The position numbers and the translations under genes were made by a program. The notes below the pieces were generated by a model that searched no databases, was not told where the DNA came from, and was given only the letters and a program-made list of their open reading frames with translations. 13,304 nucleotides of DNA from Pseudomonadota bacterium (GTDB lineage Bacteria > Pseudomonadota > Gammaproteobacteria > Pseudomonadales > Pseudohongiellaceae), in the NCBI GenBank assembly GCA_022563075.1, contig JADFOC010000021.1:1-13304 (forward strand), given 5' to 3'. Of the stretch, positions 8,025-13,304 are shown in pieces. Every line of letters starts with the position of its first letter. The stretch's first letter is position 1.

Positions 8025-8717
8025 ATGGCCACTGTATTAGTTACTGGAACAAATCGAGGCATCGGGCTAGAGTTTGTCGGACAATTTCTCGAGCGTGGTG
8101 ATCGGGTGTTAGCCACCTGTCGCAACATTGAGAATGCCGATGAGCTGAATCAGCTACGGATCAGCCACAGCGATCTGCAACTATTTGAATTGGATGTTTC
8201 TCGAAATGAGTCCATGGAAAATCTTCCTCGACAATTGGGAGGTGAGGCAATCGATATCTTCATCAACAATGCCGGTGTGTACGGACCCAGGAAGTCGGAG
8301 TTTGGCAACATCGAAGCACGTGTCTGGTCCACGGTGCTACAAATTAATGCGATGGCACCGCTACTGCTTACGCAGTTGCTAATCGATAACCTACGCCGAG
8401 GCAAGGATAAAAAACTGCTATATGTCACTTCGAAGATGGGTTCGATAGATGATAACAGGGGCGGTGGATCCTACATCTACCGCAGTTCCAAAGCCGCACT
8501 AAATTCCGTCGTAAAGAGCCTCGCTGTCGATCTGTTGGATGAAGGTTTCTCCGCCGCAGTTCTACATCCCGGCTGGGTGCTCACCGATATGGGCGGACCC
8601 AACGCATTAATCGACGTCAATGCCAGTGTGTCGGGCATGATGCAAGTGATCGATAATCTCACCAAAGAACAATCGGGCAGTTTCTTCAATTACGATGGCA
8701 ATATTATTTCCTGGTAA
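8025..8717 (+). CDS. Short-chain dehydrogenase/reductase (SDR family)
   Basis: A cytoplasmic NAD(P)-dependent oxidoreductase of 230 residues, within the classical SDR length. The Rossmann fold opens with VTGTNRGIGLEF (6-17, nucleotide-binding Gly motif). NNAG lies at 81-84, the structural Asn at 108, the active-site Ser probably at 140, and the catalytic pair Tyr152-x3-Lys156 is intact. HPGWVLTDMGG (181-191) is the usual post-catalytic loop. The overall look, with a short C-terminus ending in a Gly-poor FFNYDG strand, recalls the C-factor (CsgA-like) SDR subgroup, but the substrate cannot be told. The ATG at 8025 has GGAG six bases upstream and a good promoter. It is divergent from the TonB-dependent receptor, so a shared regulatory region is possible. 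Confidence 0.92.
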   Translation: MATVLVTGTNRGIGLEFVGQFLERGDRVLATCRNIENADELNQLRISHSDLQLFELDVSRNESMENLPRQLGGEAIDIFINNAGVYGPRKSEFGNIEARVWSTVLQINAMAPLLLTQLLIDNLRRGKDKKLLYVTSKMGSIDDNRGGGSYIYRSSKAALNSVVKSLAVDLLDEGFSAAVLHPGWVLTDMGGPNALIDVNASVSGMMQVIDNLTKEQSGSFFNYDGNIISW

Positions 8718-8814
8718 TGCGAGCAAGAGTGGTGCGGGAACCATGGAGACTTTAATCGCCCCGGAATTGGAAATGTGATAGAGTGAGTCCCTTTTTTTTG
8801 ACCCATTTTTCCCC

Positions 8815-9447
8815 ATGAAGCAAAACGCACTGCAGCAAGTTTCTCGATTACTACTAATTTTACTTTCCGGTTTGTTCGCCAATGCAGCGACCGGGCATGG
8901 CGGCGTGTCGGCTGATGGGGATCTGTGTGTGATCAATATCGATTTTCTGCAGGCATACTTCACCGTCTTCCAACCGGAAACTAGTGATAGTCAGGAATAT
9001 TGCGAGGACATTCCCGCTGTGGCACGCTCGGTGTTTGTCATGGAGTATCTACACACTTTCCTGAAAGAAATGGCGGTCGATTTTCGCATTATCAGAGACG
9101 TTAATGATGTTGGACAGTATGCCAAATGGGAAGACATTGCGGCGATCGAAGATTTGGAAGCGGCGACTGTCTACTATGAGTCTCCACGGGTAGAGCCAGG
9201 AGGATACTACCGAGCTAGCTACGCATTTGACACCAAGGGGACCTATATAGGCATCGTCACTGCAGAGCACCCTAGTGAAGACAGAGTCTACAACGCGGTA
9301 TTCTATTTTCAGGTTGGTGGAGCCGAATGGGGGACTATTCCAATCTTCATCGCACTGTTGGTGTTACTGCAGCTGGGATATTGGCTAAGTAACGGTGGTT
9401 TCACGAAAATCAAGCTGCGAATCGCCGCAAACCGCCGCTCTTCCTAG
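8815..9447 (+). CDS. Unrecognised secreted protein with C-terminal membrane anchor and N-terminal His-Gly-Gly
   Basis: A 210-residue protein that I cannot assign to a named family. Residues 1 to ~24 are a clear signal peptide (cut near ANA-Ala). The mature end would then start with ATGHGG, placing His28 a few residues from the N-terminus. Two Cys (38 and 63) may form a disulfide or, with His28, a metal site. The middle (65-165) is a probable beta-rich extracytoplasmic domain containing VDFRIIRD (88-95) and GTYIGIVTAEHPSED (142-156). One membrane helix (~174-192) and a short basic tail (KIKLRIAANRR) place the domain in the periplasm with the C-terminus inside. The ATG lacks a Shine-Dalgarno sequence; its leader is T- and C-rich. 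Gaps of 97 bases upstream and 222 downstream suggest its own transcript. A metal-handling role is only an inference from His and Cys placement. Confidence 0.85.
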   Translation: MKQNALQQVSRLLLILLSGLFANAATGHGGVSADGDLCVINIDFLQAYFTVFQPETSDSQEYCEDIPAVARSVFVMEYLHTFLKEMAVDFRIIRDVNDVGQYAKWEDIAAIEDLEAATVYYESPRVEPGGYYRASYAFDTKGTYIGIVTAEHPSEDRVYNAVFYFQVGGAEWGTIPIFIALLVLLQLGYWLSNGGFTKIKLRIAANRRSS

Positions 9448-9606
9448 TATTTCAAATACACAGAAAACACTTCGAGCTAAAAGTGCCAACTGCTGCCCTA
9501 ACAAAGTAGTCGAATCGCTATCACAATTGACCATAGTTGGATTGTTTTCCCCACTTCATTCAAAAAACGCGCAAAATTTTAAATTGTAAGTTTCAGCGAC
9601 AAACAT

Positions 9607-9634
9607 TTGCGCCGATAAAAAGTAGGTGTAAACT
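9607..9634 (+). promoter_or_regulatory. Weak promoter candidate for the HNH gene
   Basis: TTGCGC (9607-9612) and TAAACT (9629-9634) with a 16-base spacer, about 35 bases before the HNH start codon. Each hexamer matches consensus at about 4 of 6 positions, so this is only a candidate. Confidence 0.3.
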
Positions 9635-9669
9635 CCCATTACTGATTCTGTCGTGTCGGGTGCTGGAGG

Positions 9670-10221
9670 ATGAACGCCAAGATTCTGAGGTTAAACAAAG
9701 CTGGAGTTCCCATAAGTTGGTTAACTCGGGAAGAAACAGCGACGCTCGTGGTCAAGGACCAGGTCATCTGGTCGCTGGGCGATACAGTGATGGAGATTCG
9801 CGGTGGTTACAATCGCAATGGTGTGCAATCTGTCTTAAAATTGCCTAGCATCGTAGCCTGCCATGGCAAGATGCACAAAGACATTTTTGATCCGCCTCTG
9901 GAAAACAAATTTCTGTTTCGCAGGGATAAGAATCTTTGCCTCTATTGCGGAGCTCAGTTTGCTGTTAGTGCCTTATCTCGCGACCATGTGAAACCGCTGT
10001 CGAGAGGTGGCAGGGATAAATGGACTAATGTGGTAACGGCTTGCCGTCGCTGCAACAACCGCAAAGCCGACAAGATGCCAGAGGAGGCAAACATGCAATT
10101 ACTGGCAATTCCATTTGTGCCCAATCAGTATGAGTTTCTCTATCTATCTAACCATAATGTGCTGGCTGACCAGATGCAATTCCTCAGCGCCAGATTCTCG
10201 CGTCACATCAAACTGTCCTAA
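9670..10221 (+). CDS. HNH endonuclease family protein
   Basis: A 183-residue protein with an HNH nuclease fold of the zinc-supported type. The motif region is complete: Cys90-x2-Cys93, SRDHVKPLSRGG (103-114, with the Asp105-His106 pair), WTNVV (Asn120), and Cys125-x2-Cys128 followed by Asn129 and Lys132, so DNA cleavage activity is plausible. The first ~85 residues (MNAKILRLNKAGVPISWLTR onward) and the last ~45 flank the motif in the manner of a widespread stand-alone group in Gammaproteobacteria whose role is unknown to me. No methylase, phage or intron gene adjoins it, so a restriction or homing role has no contextual support. The ATG is the only usable start after an in-frame TGA at 9643-9645, yet GGAGG (9665-9669) directly abuts it, closer than a normal ribosome site. 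Confidence 0.9.
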   Translation: MNAKILRLNKAGVPISWLTREETATLVVKDQVIWSLGDTVMEIRGGYNRNGVQSVLKLPSIVACHGKMHKDIFDPPLENKFLFRRDKNLCLYCGAQFAVSALSRDHVKPLSRGGRDKWTNVVTACRRCNNRKADKMPEEANMQLLAIPFVPNQYEFLYLSNHNVLADQMQFLSARFSRHIKLS

Positions 10222-10276
10222 TTGATGTTTTATTGCTTAAGCCATCTTGTGGGTCGCCTCTATTGGCTCCGGTACT

Positions 10277-10295
10277 CATAATGTGGTTTATTATG
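10277..10295. repeat. Inverted repeat CATAAT-N7-ATTATG
   Basis: Perfect 6-bp arms with a 7-base centre, 55 bases after the HNH stop codon. It is not followed by a T-run, so it is not a standard terminator. It could be a protein-binding site or a weak hairpin. Confidence 0.35.
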
Positions 10296-10620
10296 AAAAT
10301 CCCGGCCTCCAGACTCGTAAGCATCAACTATGCAACTTACATTGATTTGAACTATCTAGTGCATTGTCCTGATTGAGTAACTAAACATGAAGCTGAGCTG
10401 GAGGAACCTGTCTGACAATATGGTAGTAATCACCGCCGCTCTCTAATAAAAATGGCACCATACAATGATTTGGCTCAACCATTCCACCAACAAATAAACA
10501 GCAATCGCCTCACTTTTTCTGTTGTTTAATTTACGGTGACTGTTGGCAATCGGCCTACGCTGCTAATCGTATTCATGAATCTGTTGGTCAGCGCCCAGCA
10601 TTCGAATCAAAGTAATTAAC

Positions 10621-10629
10621 TGGTATATA
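10621..10629 (+). promoter_or_regulatory. Extended -10 promoter candidate for the EamA transporter
   Basis: TGG followed by TATATA forms an extended -10 element. The -35 position (10601-10606, TTCGAA) is poor. The transcript would start near 10636, leaving only about 14 bases before the ATG at 10650, which lacks a Shine-Dalgarno match. A very short leader would be consistent with that. Confidence 0.35.
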
Positions 10630-10649
10630 GACAAAACAAATACCTCTAA

Positions 10650-11615
10650 ATGCACAATCCAACACAAAATCACTTGAAAGGGTTCTCCCTGTCGCTAATT
10701 ACCGCAATAATGTGGGGAATACTTCCCATTGCCCTGAAAGAATTGTTGGCGGGAATGAATGCGACGACTATAGTCTGGTACCGGTTTCTGGTGGCGGGAG
10801 TTGTGTTGTTTACCTGGCTCGTCTTTAACAATCAGCTCCCTGCAGTGCGTCAAATTCCCACTCGAATACGATGGATGCTTTTTATCGCAGCAATTGCATT
10901 GTGCATCAATTATTCTCTTTTTTCTTTCAGTCTTAACTTTATCAATGCCGAAACCAGCGAGGCGGTGATTCAATTAACTACCCTGTTTCTAATCTTAGGA
11001 GGAGTTACAATTTATAAAGAACCTTTCTTTGGGATGCAGAAACTTGGTACAGCTTTGATCGTAGTTGGCTTGCTGCTATTTTTCAATGATCGGCTGGTAG
11101 AACTTGTCAGCTTCGACAATAGGGAAACCATCGGCGTCGTAATCGTAGTATTTTCGGCAATAACCTGGACTATCTATGCCCTGTTGCAGAAGCAACTGTT
11201 GCAGACTTTTTCTTCGGTGCAGATACTTTTTCTGATCTATGCATTCTCCATCGTGGTCTTTCTCCCTTTTATAATGCCATCCAGTTTGCTGCAACTGACT
11301 CAATTTCAAGTGGGGCTGTTGCTGTTTTGTTGCATTAATACCCTGGTGGCCTACGGTTGTTTCACCGAGGCACTAAATTATTGGGATGCATCCAAAGTCA
11401 GTGCAGTTTTGGCGATGGCTCCCTTGGTTACCATAGGATCACTAAAACTCATCGTATTTCTGTCGCCCGAGTATGAGTATTCGGATCGATTGTCGATAGT
11501 GTCCATACTGGGGGCGCTGTTACTGATAGTTGGTTCCGTGCTTATCGCATTGATACCAGTCTTCTCACAACGGCGCAGCGATGCCGCAGGGGATTCCATT
11601 AATCCCCCAGAATAG
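10650..11615 (+). CDS. EamA/DMT-family inner-membrane transporter
   Basis: A 321-residue integral membrane protein of the drug/metabolite transporter superfamily. Hydrophobic segments are consistent with ten helices in two EamA repeats, roughly residues 12-145 and 160-300. The first helix carries the family-typical ITAIMWGILPIALKEL (17-32) and is followed by TTIVWYRFLVAG. The first half closes with the ETSEAVIQLTTLFLILGG stretch and the second half has ALNYWDASKVSAVLAMAPLVT, the usual late-repeat signature. Members export amino acids, nucleosides or other metabolites; the substrate cannot be read from sequence. A short polar tail (QRRSDAAGDSINPPE) is cytosolic. It stands alone, with 428 bases before it and 101 after. 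The ATG has no clear ribosome site, but no better start fits the first helix. Confidence 0.9.
   Translation: MHNPTQNHLKGFSLSLITAIMWGILPIALKELLAGMNATTIVWYRFLVAGVVLFTWLVFNNQLPAVRQIPTRIRWMLFIAAIALCINYSLFSFSLNFINAETSEAVIQLTTLFLILGGVTIYKEPFFGMQKLGTALIVVGLLLFFNDRLVELVSFDNRETIGVVIVVFSAITWTIYALLQKQLLQTFSSVQILFLIYAFSIVVFLPFIMPSSLLQLTQFQVGLLLFCCINTLVAYGCFTEALNYWDASKVSAVLAMAPLVTIGSLKLIVFLSPEYEYSDRLSIVSILGALLLIVGSVLIALIPVFSQRRSDAAGDSINPPE
11589..11607 (+). repeat. Hairpin GGGGATT-CCATT-AATCCCC at the end of the transporter gene
   Basis: A perfect 7-bp stem with a 5-base loop lying within the last codons of the transporter gene. No T-run follows, so it is not a classical intrinsic terminator. It could stabilise the mRNA 3' region or pause polymerase. 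Confidence 0.4.
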
Positions 11616-11653
11616 TCAGTTATCGCAAATCGTTGACTAACGAGCGGAAATGT

Positions 11654-11676
11654 TAAACACTCACTAGTCCTGTTTA
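11654..11676. repeat. Inverted repeat TAAACA-N11-TGTTTA upstream of the hydrolase gene
   Basis: Perfect 6-bp arms around 11 bases, 40 bases before the hydrolase ATG. The left arm lies 15 bases after a TTGACT (11633-11638), so it could overlap a weak promoter. This would suit an operator, but no regulator is nearby. Confidence 0.35.
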
Positions 11677-11716
11677 GCCATCGAACTTCAATTCAAAAAA
11701 GCATCCGGATTTCACC

Positions 11717-13304
11717 ATGCGCAGAATATCCTTACTCAATTCATTGCTGGTATTACTACTACTTACCGGCACCGCTTCCCTGTTCGCTGAAGTCACTCGT
11801 ATTGAGGTGACCTCACGAGAAACTATTACTGACTCTTCGGTTGATTTCAGTTACGAAGCAATCTACGGGGTGCTGTATTTTGCCCTGGATCCAGCCGATG
11901 CGAATAATGACGCTATTGTAGATATAGAATATGCACCTACTAATAGCGCCGGCCTGGTTGAGTTTTCTGCCGATTTCAAGATGCTGGTACCGCCGGCCGA
12001 CATCGCGAACGGTAGTTTGCTGTATAACGTGAATAATCGTGGTGGTAGCACAGTACCTCCGGAAAGATCACTCAATCATCCACTGAGCGATATGGGATTT
12101 ACCTATCTGGCGACAGGCTGGATTAATGAACTGTTGCCCCGTGATGGCAGGTTGAGATTGCACGCGCCTATTGTCGGCACCGAGCAACAACCGATCACCG
12201 GTGAAGTGCGCTACGAAGTGAGTGTTAGCCAGGCGACCAATGATGTGAATATTGCCGGCGGCGGGCATCTGGCCTACCAACCAACAGCAGCAGGTCTGCA
12301 AGATGTATCCTTGAGTCAGCGCCTGTATCAGGACGATCCGCGGATACCCATCGAACCATCGCAGTTTAGTCTCGATGTGCAAACAGTAGAAGACAGCAAC
12401 CAACCGGTGGTCATACTCAAACTGCAAGACGGCTTCCAACCCGGTTATATCTACGAATTAAAGTATGAAGCAATGAACCCGGTATTGGCGGGCGCCGGCA
12501 TGGCCGGCATCCGTGACATGGTATCGCTGATTCGCTATGGCGGAACGGCGAGTGCAGAACTTGAGCAACTGGATCTGCCAACTATCAGCGACGCCGTGGC
12601 TTGGGGCAACTCTCAAAGCGGGAGGTTGCTGCGCCTGTTTCTGTACGACGGATTCAACCAAGACTCGGATGGCCGTATTGTCTTCGACGGTATGATTCCA
12701 GTCATCGCCGGCGGTGGCTATGGCATGTTTAATAATCGCTTCGCCATGCCCACGCGCACTAACGGACCGCACTCGAATCACCTGTTTCCCAATGATTTAT
12801 TTCCCTTCACCTACGGCGACAGCATCGATCCCTTCACTGGTCGAATCGACGGTGTGTTGCGCAAGGCCCGTGCTTCGAACACCGTGCCCAAGGTCATGCA
12901 CATTCAGACGTCCAATGAATACTGGCTGCGAGCAGGGTCCCTGCCCCACACAAATCCAATCGGTACCGCCGATGCCGTGTTGCCGGATGAAGTTCGTTTC
13001 TATACCATCGGTGGCTCCCAGCACGGCTCCGGTAGCGGATTACCGAGCGAGGCGGCTAGCTCCGGTCAGTTACCCCGCAATCCGAATATGTGGTCGCCGT
13101 TCGCCGATTCACTGCTGGTGGCAATGCATGATTGGGTAGCGAAGGGAAAGCGTCCGCCGGCATCGCGTTATCCAAAGCTTGCCGATGGCACTCTGGTGCC
13201 TTCGCACATCGATGGCACTATTAATCGTGACGTCTGGAATAGTTTAGAGGGGATCAATCACCCGAGCGCGATGTATACAGTTGGGTATGGAGATTATGGC
13301 GAGC
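11717..13304 (+). CDS. Secreted alpha/beta-hydrolase-domain protein (3' end outside window)
   Basis: An exported hydrolase read open from the ATG at 11717 to the right edge (529 full codons, no stop). Residues 1 to ~24 are a signal peptide (cut near LFA-Glu). The N-terminal ~170 residues are a beta-rich region with YNVNNRGG and LPRDGRLRLHAPI, followed by the hydrolase core. The nucleophile elbow is GNSQSGRLLR (297-306) with Ser299 the likely nucleophile, in the GxSQSGR form I associate with the alpha/beta hydrolase domain family Abhydrolase_10 rather than the plain GxSxG. The probable catalytic His is 436 in GGSQHGSG. A conserved-looking HIQTSNEYWLRAGSL lies between them and could carry the acidic member. 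Esterase-like activity is expected; the substrate is unknown. The start has only a weak GGA upstream. The gene is 101 bases downstream of the transporter and may have its own promoter. Confidence 0.88.
   Translation, partial: MRRISLLNSLLVLLLLTGTASLFAEVTRIEVTSRETITDSSVDFSYEAIYGVLYFALDPADANNDAIVDIEYAPTNSAGLVEFSADFKMLVPPADIANGSLLYNVNNRGGSTVPPERSLNHPLSDMGFTYLATGWINELLPRDGRLRLHAPIVGTEQQPITGEVRYEVSVSQATNDVNIAGGGHLAYQPTAAGLQDVSLSQRLYQDDPRIPIEPSQFSLDVQTVEDSNQPVVILKLQDGFQPGYIYELKYEAMNPVLAGAGMAGIRDMVSLIRYGGTASAELEQLDLPTISDAVAWGNSQSGRLLRLFLYDGFNQDSDGRIVFDGMIPVIAGGGYGMFNNRFAMPTRTNGPHSNHLFPNDLFPFTYGDSIDPFTGRIDGVLRKARASNTVPKVMHIQTSNEYWLRAGSLPHTNPIGTADAVLPDEVRFYTIGGSQHGSGSGLPSEAASSGQLPRNPNMWSPFADSLLVAMHDWVAKGKRPPASRYPKLADGTLVPSHIDGTINRDVWNSLEGINHPSAMYTVGYGDYGE

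Larger units (their letters stand above)
10222..10649. other. 428-base gap without a supported gene
   Basis: Only very short frames exist (19 codons from 10387 and 25 codons from 10452), none with a good ribosome site. Non-coding structure seen: CATAAT-N7-ATTATG (10277-10295), GTAAG/CTTAC arms (10317-10341), and CCTCCAG (10306-10312) complementary to CTGGAGG (10398-10404). The right end carries the probable promoter of the transporter gene. It may hold a leader or small RNA, but nothing here proves one. Confidence 0.6.

Noticed and set aside
8718..8800. T8 tract after the dehydrogenase as an intrinsic terminator
   Set aside because: I could not find a stable GC-rich hairpin immediately before the T-run.
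9670..10221. HNH gene as part of a restriction, phage or homing-intron module
   Set aside because: No methylase, integrase, intron structure, interrupted gene or phage gene is visible beside it; the neighbours are ordinary chromosomal genes.
10387..10446. 19-codon frame with a methionine start in the gene-free gap
   Set aside because: Too short, with only a weak ribosome site and no recognisable peptide.
10452..10529. 25-codon frame MAPYNDLAQPF...
   Set aside because: No ribosome site, no hydrophobic or repeated pattern, and a length expected by chance.
12068..12439. 123-codon minus-strand frame
   Set aside because: Antisense to the hydrolase coding region, with no ribosome site and no recognisable features.
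12714..13139. 141-codon plus-strand frame rich in Pro, Cys and Arg
   Set aside because: It is an out-of-frame reading of the alpha/beta hydrolase gene, which is open throughout this interval and carries real motifs.

Overview
This window looks like chromosomal DNA of a free-living, probably marine, Gammaproteobacterium. Base composition is near 50% G+C. The gene content is rich in secreted peptidases and hydrolases, a DUF5916 outer-membrane-type protein, a TonB-dependent receptor, and a solitary HNH endonuclease of a type I associate with this class. The taxonomic call is an inference from protein style; no rRNA or tRNA gene is present. I found no CRISPR array, insertion sequence, integrase or phage gene.

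Layout: (1) the 3' part of an M28 metallopeptidase with a C-terminal PDZ domain (1-1281, +, probably cut by the left edge); (2) a gene-poor 458-base gap holding a possible 64-codon minus-strand ORF and several short repeats; (3) a DUF5916/CBM9-like protein (1740-4136, +) followed by a secreted GlpQ-type glycerophosphodiesterase (4273-5307, +); (4) a convergent TonB-dependent receptor (7817-5340, -) and a divergent short-chain dehydrogenase (8025-8717, +), sharing a 207-base intergenic region with a recognisable promoter on each strand; (5) an unrecognised secreted protein with a C-terminal membrane anchor (8815-9447, +); (6) an HNH endonuclease (9670-10221, +); (7) a 428-base gene-free gap; (8) an EamA/DMT-family transporter (10650-11615, +); (9) a secreted alpha/beta hydrolase (11717 onward, +), open at the right edge.

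How they fit together: the left half is an exported nutrient-scavenging set. It has a peptidase, an outer-membrane DUF5916 protein, a periplasmic phosphodiesterase that releases glycerol-3-phosphate, and a TonB-dependent receptor. This is a common theme in particle-degrading marine bacteria, but nothing in the sequence proves the genes are co-regulated. The right half is a run of separately spaced plus-strand genes, probably with their own promoters. The best non-coding signal is in the 7818-8024 region. There a perfect 7-bp inverted repeat coincides with the -35 position of the receptor promoter, as expected for a repressor operator, and the same promoter moves the receptor start to a TTG at 7817. 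I did not find a convincing new multi-gene system. The most promising unexplained protein is the one at 8815-9447.
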